A DNA stretch of 64,000 bases from Trujillonella humicola (GTDB taxonomy: Bacteria > Actinomycetota > Actinomycetes > Mycobacteriales > Geodermatophilaceae). Under the pieces are notes generated by a model. That model searched no databases. It had not been told where the DNA came from and saw nothing but the letters and a program-made list of their open reading frames with translations. This document shows positions 1-5,965 of this stretch, in pieces. The stretch spans positions 67,094 through 131,093 of the forward strand of contig NZ_JBJNRJ010000009.1 of the NCBI RefSeq assembly GCF_046233715.1. Direction: 5' to 3'. Made by a program: the position numbers and the translations under genes. The stretch's first letter is position 1, and each line of letters opens with the position of its first letter.

Positions 1-1
1 G

Positions 2-172
2 TTGCTCCCCGACCAGTACGGCCGGCTGCGCACCGTCGTCCTGGAACCGCAGACCGGCGCCCTGTGGATCACGACGTCCAACCGCGACGGGCTGGGCCAG
101 CCCGCCGAGGACGACGACAAGGTCCTGCGGATCCTGCCCCCGGGGGCGTCCGGGGAGGACAGCCCGCTGTGA
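2..172 (+). CDS. PQQ-dependent sugar dehydrogenase (GSDH family), C-terminal fragment
   Basis: The reading frame is open from base 2 and ends at a TGA at 170-172. The 56 visible residues include LWITTSNRDG followed by DDDKVLRILPP, which resembles the last blades of soluble PQQ-dependent glucose/sorbosone dehydrogenase beta-propellers; in that family the motif is near the C-terminus. The product would oxidise sugars outside the cytoplasm, but the N-terminal part and any signal peptide lie outside the window. The stop codon is formed by the first three bases of the inverted repeat of the adjacent element. The uninterrupted target would also have read TGA here, so the insertion leaves the protein end unchanged. 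Confidence 0.6.
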   Translation: MLPDQYGRLRTVVLEPQTGALWITTSNRDGLGQPAEDDDKVLRILPPGASGEDSPL

Positions 173-205
173 GTTCGGCAGCGGGGTGTGATCTGGGTGG
201 GAAAA
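170..205 (+). repeat. Left terminal inverted repeat of the mini-transposon
   Basis: A 36-bp arm that is perfectly complementary to 571-606. Its first three bases serve as the stop codon of the upstream dehydrogenase gene. Confidence 0.9.
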
Positions 206-289
206 ATCGCCATCTACTCCGCGGCCCAGGTCAGCGCGCCCGGCCGCTCTGCGTGGCACAGCGCGGTGACCTGAGGATACGGTCCGGCC

Positions 290-556
290 GTGAGGTTCTG
301 GCGACCGCTTGAGGAGACGCCAGCGTGGACGGCGAGCCGCGCGGCACAGGGGTTCTACCTGTTCTGCGTCGTCTTCTTGATCGCAGGCTTCGTCGCGTCG
401 TTCACCGTCGGGGTGGAGTCCGCGTGGATACGGCCGTTCGCGGCCGTACTCACCGGCCTTGCCGCGCTCATGCTGGTGGCGCTGTTCGTTCGGTCGCTGC
501 ACGTTCGCCGCTACTACGACGAGGCCGGCGGCCACCACGGAGGACCCGAGGCGTAG
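290..556 (+). CDS. Small two-helix membrane protein carried inside the mini-transposon
   Basis: This is an 88-residue product from a GTG start. Two hydrophobic segments are visible, about residues 19-42 (GFYLFCVVFLIAGFVASF) and 47-69 (IRPFAAVLTGLAALMLVALF), followed by a short polar tail rich in His and Gly. The gene lies wholly between the two inverted repeats, so it is passenger cargo rather than a neighbour. No family was recognised and the ribosome binding site is weak. Codon use is high-GC like the rest of the window, so it need not come from a distant organism. It may be a captured host gene. Whether it is expressed is unknown. Confidence 0.5.
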   Translation: MRFWRPLEETPAWTASRAAQGFYLFCVVFLIAGFVASFTVGVESAWIRPFAAVLTGLAALMLVALFVRSLHVRRYYDEAGGHHGGPEA

Positions 557-570
557 AAGCCTGTGACGGG

Positions 571-606
571 TTTTCCCACCCAGATCACACCCCGCTGCCG
601 AACTCA
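571..606 (-). repeat. Right terminal inverted repeat of the mini-transposon
   Basis: A 36-bp arm that is the exact reverse complement of 170-205, followed directly by the second copy of GCCCGCTG at 607-614. Confidence 0.9.
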
Positions 607-681
607 GCCCGCTGTGACGTCGTCGGCCTCCCGGCCGACAGACGCGGTCCGGTGCCGTCCCCCCGGGCGGGCCGCACCGGA

Positions 682-701
682 CCCGGCGAAGCCCTGCCGG
701 G
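682..701 (-). terminator. Possible terminator downstream of gatB
   Basis: CCCGGC at 682-687 pairs with GCCGGG at 696-701 across an 8-base loop, about 23 bases past the gatB stop on the minus strand. There is no U-tract, so this is only a candidate. Confidence 0.35.
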
Positions 702-723
702 CCCACCACCGGATCCGGCCGTG

Positions 724-2235
724 CTACCCGACGACGCGCTCCTCGAGCATGCGCCTGACCGTGGCCGCATCCGCCTTGCCGCGGGTGGCCTTCATGACCG
801 CGCCGACCAGCGCGCCGAGAGCCTGCACCTTGCCGCCGCGGACCTTCTCGACGACATCGGGAGCACCCGCGATCGCGGCCTCGACCGCCGCGACCAGCTC
901 GTCGGACTCGCCCATGACGGCCAGGCCGCGATCCGTCACCACCTGCCGCGGATCGCCCTCGCCGGCCAGCACGCCGTCGAGCGTCTGGCGCGCGAGCTGG
1001 TCGTTGATCGTGCCCTCGCCGACCAGCGCGGTCAGCTCGGCCACCTGGGCCGGGGTGACCGCGAGCTCGCCGAGTTCCACGCCGGCGTCGTTAGCCCGCC
1101 GCGCGAGCTCGCCCAGCCACCACTTGCGGGCGTCGGCCGGGGACGCCCCGGCGGCCACCGTGTCGGTCACCAGGCCGAGCGCGCCGGCGTTGACCAGCCA
1201 CGCCATCTCGGTGGGCGACAGCCCCCACTCCTCCTGCAGGCGGGCGCGGCGGGCGGCCGGCAGCTCGGGCAGGCCGGTGGCGAGCTTCTCCACCCACTCG
1301 GTGTCCGGCGCGAGCGGCACCAGGTCGGGTTCGGGGAAGTACCGGTAGTCGGTCGCCTCCTCCTTGCTCCGGCCCGGCGAGGTGCTGCCGGTGTCCTCGT
1401 GGAAGTGCCGGGTCTCCTGCAGCACCCGCCCGCCGGCGTCCAGGACGGCGGCCTGCCGGCGCATCTCGTAGCGCACGGCTCGCTCGACCGAGCGCAGCGA
1501 GTTCACGTTCTTGGTCTCGGTGCGGGTCCCCCACTCCAGGCTGCCGATCGGAGCCAGCGACGTGTTCACGTCGCAGCGGAGGCTCCCCTGCTCCATGCGG
1601 ACGTCGGAGGCGCCCAGGGCCTGCACGATCTCCCGCAGCTCGGTCACGTAGGCGCGGGCGACCTCGGGGGCCTTGGCGCCGGCGCCCGGGATGGGCCGGG
1701 TGACGATCTCCACCAGCGGGATGCCTGCACGGTTGAAGTCGACCAGCGAGTGGTCGGCCCCGTGGATCCGTCCCGTCGAGCCGCCGACGTGCAGGTTCTT
1801 GCCGGTGTCCTCCTCCAGGTGCACGCGCTCGATCTCGACCCGGTACGTCTGGCCGTCGACCTCGACGTCGAGGTGGCCGGCGGTGCACAGCGGCTCGTCG
1901 TACTGGCTGGTCTGGAAGCCCTTGGGGATGTCCGGGTAGAAGTAGTTCTTCCGGGCGAAGCGGGACCACCCGGCGATCCGGCAGCCCAGCGCCAGGCCGA
2001 TCCGGATCGTGTGCTCGACCGCGGCGGCGTTGGCGACCGGCAGCGAGCCGGGCAGCCCGAGGCAGACCGGGCAGGTCTGGGTGTTGGGCTCGGCACCGAA
2101 GGCGGTGGCGCAGCCGCAGAACATCTTCGAGGCGGTGCCCAGCTCGACGTGGGTCTCCAGGCCGATGACCGGCTCGTACCGGGTGAGCACCTCGTCGAAG
2201 TCGACGAGGCGGTCGCCGGTCTGGGTGGTGGTCAC
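724..2235 (-). CDS. gatB: Aspartyl/glutamyl-tRNA amidotransferase subunit B
   Basis: A 503-residue subunit of the GatCAB amidotransferase, which converts misacylated Glu-tRNA(Gln) and Asp-tRNA(Asn) to Gln-tRNA and Asn-tRNA; GatB binds the tRNA and activates the acyl group. Family landmarks include YEPVIGLETHVEL near the N-terminus, CPVCLGLPGSLPV and the conserved DYRYFPEPDL, followed by the GatB/YqeY tail domain. Length is typical. The GTG at 2233-2235 is chosen because a purine-rich GAAGGGGG lies 9 bases upstream and the translation then begins just before the conserved domain. The start overlaps the stop of the preceding small gene as GTGA, implying translational coupling. It is the last gene of the gatC-gatA-small gene-gatB operon. 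Confidence 0.97.
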   Translation of the reverse strand: MTTTQTGDRLVDFDEVLTRYEPVIGLETHVELGTASKMFCGCATAFGAEPNTQTCPVCLGLPGSLPVANAAAVEHTIRIGLALGCRIAGWSRFARKNYFYPDIPKGFQTSQYDEPLCTAGHLDVEVDGQTYRVEIERVHLEEDTGKNLHVGGSTGRIHGADHSLVDFNRAGIPLVEIVTRPIPGAGAKAPEVARAYVTELREIVQALGASDVRMEQGSLRCDVNTSLAPIGSLEWGTRTETKNVNSLRSVERAVRYEMRRQAAVLDAGGRVLQETRHFHEDTGSTSPGRSKEEATDYRYFPEPDLVPLAPDTEWVEKLATGLPELPAARRARLQEEWGLSPTEMAWLVNAGALGLVTDTVAAGASPADARKWWLGELARRANDAGVELGELAVTPAQVAELTALVGEGTINDQLARQTLDGVLAGEGDPRQVVTDRGLAVMGESDELVAAVEAAIAGAPDVVEKVRGGKVQALGALVGAVMKATRGKADAATVRRMLEERVVG

Positions 2236-2411
2236 GGTGTCGTGTCCCCCTTCGGGAGGGACCGGCCGGTGATCCAGGCGCCGGCCCCGGTGAGCAGTCC
2301 GAGGACGATGAAGACGGCGAAGACGACCTCGCCGGTGAGGATCCAGAGCACCGCTCCGGCGACGACGACGAATGCCGTCAACGCCCACGCGGCCTTCAGC
2401 GGCCCGTTCAC
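2232..2411 (-). CDS. Small two-helix membrane protein between gatA and gatB
   Basis: This encodes 59 residues from a GTG start. It has two hydrophobic stretches, ALTAFVVVAGAVLWILTG and VVFAVFIVLGLLTGAGAWI, and a short charged tail RSLPKGDTTP. A good GGGGAGGTGGG sequence precedes the start. The stop overlaps the GTG of gatB as GTGA, so its translation is coupled to an essential gene. No function was recognised. It could be a real small membrane protein or mainly a translated leader for gatB; the two clear membrane segments favour a real protein. Confidence 0.65.
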   Translation of the reverse strand: MNGPLKAAWALTAFVVVAGAVLWILTGEVVFAVFIVLGLLTGAGAWITGRSLPKGDTTP

Positions 2412-2440
2412 GAGCCCACCTCCCCGGCACCCGTCGGCCC
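2412..2440 (-). repeat. Partial copy of the intercistronic linker repeat (SD end)
   Basis: Read on the minus strand this stretch is GGGCCGACGGGTGCCGGGGA then GGTGGGCTC, directly before the GTG of the small membrane gene. It closely resembles the 3' end of the linker repeat before iscS (GGGCCGACGAGCGCCAGCGA then GGAGG). Only the end carrying the ribosome binding site is clearly related. Confidence 0.45.
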
Positions 2441-2487
2441 CGCGCACGCGAGCGTCACCGTGGTCGGGCCCGAACCGGCCGGGGCGC

Positions 2488-4011
2488 TCACGTCGCCGCT
2501 CCGGCGCGGGTGGGGAGCTCGTCGAGCAGCCGGTGCCCGCGAGCGTCGTCGAGCGCGGCCTCGACGGCGGCGGCCAGCGAGTAGCAGCGGTCGTCGGCCA
2601 GCGCCGGCGCCATGATCTGCAGGCCGACCGGCAGCCCCTCGGACAGGCCCACGGGCACCGAGGTGGCCGGCAGGCCCGCCAGGCTCGCCGGCAGCGTGCA
2701 GAGGTCGGCGGCGTACATGGCCAGCGGGTCGTCGACGCGGGCGCCCAGCGGGAACGCGACGGTCGGCGTCGTCGGGCTGACCAGGACGTCCACGTCGTCG
2801 AAGGCCGCGGTGAAGTCGCGCGTGATCAGCGTGCGGACCTTCTGCGCCTGCCCGTAGTAGGCGTCGTAGTAGCCGGCCGACAGCGCGTAGGTGCCGAGGA
2901 TGATCCGGCGCTTCACCTCGGGGCCGAAGCCCTGCTCGCGGGTCAGGGCCATCACCTCGTCGAGGTCGTGCTCCCCGTCGTCGGCCACCCGGATGCCGAA
3001 GCGCATGCCCTCGAACCGCGCGAGGTTGGAGGAGGCCTCGCTCGGCGCGATCAGGTAGTAGGCCGGCAGCGCCAGGTCGAAGCTCGGGCAGGACACCTCC
3101 CGGACCTGCGCGCCCATGCCCTCCATGAGCTGCACCGCCTCGGCGACACGCGCGAGGACGCCGTCGTCGTAGCCCTCGGTGTGGCCCTCGCCGCCCAGCT
3201 CGCGGACGACCCCGACGCGCAGGCCGGCGAGGTCCCCGGCAGCCCCGCGGCGGGCGCACTCCGCCAGCGGCGGCAGCGGCGCGTCGATGCTCGTCGAGTC
3301 GCGCGGGTCGTGCCCGCCGATCGCCTCGTGCAGGAGGGCGGCGTCGAGGACCGTGCGAGCCATGGGTCCGGCCTGGTCGAGGCTGGAGGAGAAGGCGATG
3401 AGGCCGTAGCGGGACACCGAGCCGTAGGTGGGCTTGTGCCCCACCAGCCCGGTCAGGGCGGCCGGCTGGCGGATCGAGCCGCCGGTGTCGGTGCCCAGGG
3501 CCCACGGCGCCAGCCCGCCGGCGACCGCCGCCGACGACCCGCCCGAGGAGCCACCCGGGATCCGGGCCAGGTCCCACGGGTTGCGGGTGACCCGGTAGGC
3601 GGAGTTCTCGGTCGAGCTGCCCATGGCGAACTCGTCCATGTTGGTCTTGCCGAGCAGGACCGTGCCGGCGTCCTTCAGCCGGCCGGCCACGGTCGCGTCG
3701 TACGGCGGCCGCCAGCCCTCAAGGATCCGCGAGCCGCTGGTGGTCGGGACCCCCTCGGTCACGACGACGTCCTTGAGCGCGACGGGCAGCCCGGCCAGCG
3801 GGCCCGGCTCCTCGCCGGTCGCGCGGGAGGCGTCGACGGCGGCGGCCCGCTCCAGGGCGGCCTCGGCGTCGACGTGCAGGTAGGCGCCGACGGCGCCGTC
3901 CTCGGCCTCGATCCGGTCGAGGTAGGCGCGCGTCGCCTCGACGGAGGAGACCTCCCCACCGGCGAGCCGGCGGCCGAGCTCGGCGGCGTCCAGATCGGTC
4001 AGGTCGGCCAT
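2488..4011 (-). CDS. gatA: Aspartyl/glutamyl-tRNA amidotransferase subunit A
   Basis: A 507-residue amidase-signature enzyme that releases ammonia from glutamine for GatB. The Ser-cisSer-Lys triad is visible: Lys80 in GLPVALKDVV, Ser155 in IPGGSSGGSSAA and Ser179 in GTDTGGSIRQP. These are one residue from the positions known for S. aureus GatA. The product begins MADLTDLDAAELGRRLAGG from an ATG. The gatC stop lies one base upstream of the ATG, so gatC and gatA are tightly linked. An intercistronic segment of about 75 bases, resembling the linker repeat, separates gatA from the small membrane gene downstream. Confidence 0.97.
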   Translation of the reverse strand: MADLTDLDAAELGRRLAGGEVSSVEATRAYLDRIEAEDGAVGAYLHVDAEAALERAAAVDASRATGEEPGPLAGLPVALKDVVVTEGVPTTSGSRILEGWRPPYDATVAGRLKDAGTVLLGKTNMDEFAMGSSTENSAYRVTRNPWDLARIPGGSSGGSSAAVAGGLAPWALGTDTGGSIRQPAALTGLVGHKPTYGSVSRYGLIAFSSSLDQAGPMARTVLDAALLHEAIGGHDPRDSTSIDAPLPPLAECARRGAAGDLAGLRVGVVRELGGEGHTEGYDDGVLARVAEAVQLMEGMGAQVREVSCPSFDLALPAYYLIAPSEASSNLARFEGMRFGIRVADDGEHDLDEVMALTREQGFGPEVKRRIILGTYALSAGYYDAYYGQAQKVRTLITRDFTAAFDDVDVLVSPTTPTVAFPLGARVDDPLAMYAADLCTLPASLAGLPATSVPVGLSEGLPVGLQIMAPALADDRCYSLAAAVEAALDDARGHRLLDELPTRAGAAT

Positions 4012-4012
4012 G

Positions 4013-4351
4013 TCAGTCCTCCCCCAGGATCCGCGGCACGCGGAAGCGGTCGTCCTCGGCCGCGGGCGCAGCGGCGAGGACGACGTCGCGCGGCAGGCTC
4101 GGGGTGGCCACGTCCTCGCGGAGCACGTTGGTCAACGGCACCGCGTGCGTGGTGGGCGCCACGTCGGCGACGTCGGCCCTCCCCACCTGCGCGACCGCGT
4201 CGAGCACCGCGCCCAGCTGCCCGGCGAAGCGGTCGAGCTCCTCCTCGGTCAGGGCGAGGCGGGACAGCCGCGCCAGGTGCGCGATGTCCTCGCGCCGGAG
4301 TCCGGCGGAGGCATCCCGCTCCGGGGCTTCGTGCGGTGACGGCGTGCTCAT
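4013..4351 (-). CDS. gatC: Aspartyl/glutamyl-tRNA amidotransferase subunit C
   Basis: A 112-residue small subunit that stabilises GatA/GatB. The family helix is recognisable as REDIAHLARLSRLALTEEEL, followed by the linker containing DVAPTTHAVPLTNVLREDV and the C-terminal FRVPRILGED. The ATG at 4349-4351 gives a normal length; a GTG 18 bases upstream is possible because a purine-rich run (GCAGGAG) precedes it. First gene of the gat operon and divergent from the ACT-domain gene at 4599, with a 247-bp shared upstream region in which no clear promoter was identified. Confidence 0.95.
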   Translation of the reverse strand: MSTPSPHEAPERDASAGLRREDIAHLARLSRLALTEEELDRFAGQLGAVLDAVAQVGRADVADVAPTTHAVPLTNVLREDVATPSLPRDVVLAAAPAAEDDRFRVPRILGED

Positions 4352-4598
4352 GCTCGGGCGGAACTCCACTCCTGCGCCGTCCCGCCGCCGGCCCGGACCG
4401 TGCGGTGCGGGGACGTGCGGGACCGGGGAACCAACCCCGCCACTGTACGTGGCCCCCGCGCGGCGGCTCGGCGGCGGACGGTCGGTGGCCGACGCCGCTG
4501 CCGGTGCTGCTCGACCGGGCCGGGGGCCATGGGGGAAGCTGGCCCGCGTCTGCGATCGACGAGGATCGGCCCGCACCCGAAGGACGCCCGGAGGCACC

Positions 4599-5264
4599 GT
4601 GTCCTATCTCCTGCGGCTGGTCGTCCCCGATCGGCCCGGCATCCTCGGCGCCGTCGCCACCGCGCTCGGCACCGCAGGCGTCGACATCGTGTCGGTCGAC
4701 GTCCTCGAGCGCGGCGGCGGGGTCGCGGTCGACGACATCGTCATCGACCTCCCGCCCGACCGGCTGCCGGACAGCCTGATCACCGCCGCGCGGGCGGTGC
4801 CCGGGGTGCAGGTGGAGTCGCTGCGGCCGTTCTCCGGGACGCTCGACACCCACCGGGAGCTCGAGCTGCTGGAGGCGCTCTCCCGGGCCGCCGAGGGCAC
4901 CGCCGTCAAGTTGCTGGCCGCCGAGCTGCCCCGGGTCTTCACCAGCGGCTGGGCCGCCGTCCTCACGGGGGACGGCGGCCCGTGCGAGGCGCTGGCGGCG
5001 TCCGACGCGGCGCCCTCGTTCGAGGGGATGCCGCTGCCCTGGCTGCCGCTGGAGTCGCCGCGGCTGCTGCCGAGCGAGGACGAGTGGCTGCCGGAGCGGT
5101 GGCGGGAGATGGCCATCGAGATGATGGCCACGCCGTTCGGCTCGCCGCGCACCGCGGTCGTCATCGGCCGCTCCGGCGGACCGGCGTTCCGCCGCTCCGA
5201 GCTGCTGCGGCTGGTGCACCTGGCCGGCATCGCGGCCACCGTCGCCCACCTGCCCCCGGCGTGA
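4599..5264 (+). CDS. ACT-domain protein (Rv3013-like)
   Basis: A 221-residue protein starting with an ACT-type fold: SYLLRLVVPDRPGILGAVATAL followed by GVDIVSVDVLERGGGVAVDDI. ACT domains bind amino acids and usually regulate a partner. The remainder, from about residue 80, has no motif that was recognised. The GTG start at 4599 has a GGAGG with a 5-base spacer. The position, divergent from gatC and next to ligA, is the same as that of the ACT-domain gene Rv3013 in M. tuberculosis, which supports orthology. The function is unproven; an amino-acid-sensing role near GatCAB is only a guess. Confidence 0.8.
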   Translation: MSYLLRLVVPDRPGILGAVATALGTAGVDIVSVDVLERGGGVAVDDIVIDLPPDRLPDSLITAARAVPGVQVESLRPFSGTLDTHRELELLEALSRAAEGTAVKLLAAELPRVFTSGWAAVLTGDGGPCEALAASDAAPSFEGMPLPWLPLESPRLLPSEDEWLPERWREMAIEMMATPFGSPRTAVVIGRSGGPAFRRSELLRLVHLAGIAATVAHLPPA

Positions 5265-5298
5265 GCCGGCCGCCCGCCGGCGACCACGGGCGCGGGCG

Positions 5299-5814
5299 GT
5301 GATCCTCTCCCCGGTCCGCGACCCCCGCCTCGTGACGATCCGCCGGGGCGGGAGCCTCACCGACACCGACCACCACCTGCTCGCCCTGTGGGCGGCCGAG
5401 TGCGCCGAGCACGTCCTCGGGCTGTTCGAGTCCGCCCGCCCCGACGACGACCGGCCACGTGCCGCGATCGGGGCGGTCCGCGCCTGGGCACGCGGGGAGC
5501 TGGGCATGATGCGGGCCCGCGCGGCCGGCGGGCACGCGATGGGCGCGGCGCGGGACCTGCGCGGGGCCGCCCGGCACGCCGCCTACGCCGCCGGTCAGGC
5601 AGCGGTCGTCGCCCACGTCGCCGCGCACGAGCTCGGCGCGGCCGCCTACGCCATCAAGGCGGTGCGGACGGCCGCACCGGCAGGGGCCGACGACGCCGCG
5701 GGACGGGCCGAGTGCCGCTGGCAGCGATCCCGGCTGCCGGAGGCGATCCGTGACCTGGTCCTCGATGACCAGCGGCTGCGCAACGACCTCTGCTGGTCGG
5801 TCTTCGACTGCTGA
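5299..5814 (+). CDS. Putative immunity protein, Imm5-like
   Basis: A 171-residue protein, rich in Ala, Arg and His and largely helical. The core TDTDHHLLALWAAECAEHVL, followed by FESARPDDDRPRAAIGAVRAWARGE, is characteristic of proteins annotated as putative immunity protein or Imm5-like. A later His/Ala-rich helical segment contains AYAAGQAAVVAHVAAHELGA. In polymorphic-toxin systems such proteins neutralise a cognate toxin, but no toxin gene is adjacent: the neighbours are the ACT gene, 34 bases upstream, and convergent ligA. It may therefore be an orphan or have another role. The GTG at 5299 is the longest start; a second GTG at 5332 is possible and neither has a strong ribosome binding site. 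Confidence 0.6.
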   Translation: MILSPVRDPRLVTIRRGGSLTDTDHHLLALWAAECAEHVLGLFESARPDDDRPRAAIGAVRAWARGELGMMRARAAGGHAMGAARDLRGAARHAAYAAGQAAVVAHVAAHELGAAAYAIKAVRTAAPAGADDAAGRAECRWQRSRLPEAIRDLVLDDQRLRNDLCWSVFDC

Positions 5815-5965
5815 GCAGCTGCCCGTCGTCCACCGGCACCGGGCACCCGTCGGGCAGGAACCGTCGTCCCCCGGGCGGCCACTCCGGTCCGGCGACCGGG
5901 CCGGCACAGGGCCGACGCCGCCGTCCCCGCCCCCCCGTTCCCCGCGCCGGGCAGGCCCGAGCGCA

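Larger units (their letters stand above)
170..606. mobile_element. 437-bp mini-transposon (MITE-like) with 36-bp terminal inverted repeats
   Basis: The ends are perfect inverted repeats of 36 bp: 170-205, beginning TGAGTTCGGCAGCGG, and its exact reverse complement at 571-606. Immediately outside both arms is the same 8-mer, GCCCGCTG (162-169 and 607-614), which is the expected form of a target-site duplication. Removing the element and one 8-mer restores a continuous GCCCGCTGTGACG at the end of the upstream gene. No transposase is encoded; the only gene inside is at 290-556. The element is therefore non-autonomous and, given the perfect repeats, probably a recent insertion. The IS family that would mobilise it was not recognised; ISL3 and IS256 elements make 8-bp duplications, but these ends were not matched to either. 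Confidence 0.85.

Noticed and set aside
170..606. The 36-bp inverted repeats as a simple terminator pair
   Set aside because: The arms are 365 bases apart and are bordered by an exact 8-bp direct duplication, which fits transposition better than termination.
325..4779. A 1484-residue open frame on the plus strand
   Set aside because: It runs antisense through gatB, gatA and gatC. It is low-complexity Arg/Gly/Pro sequence of the type caused by high GC on the non-coding strand.
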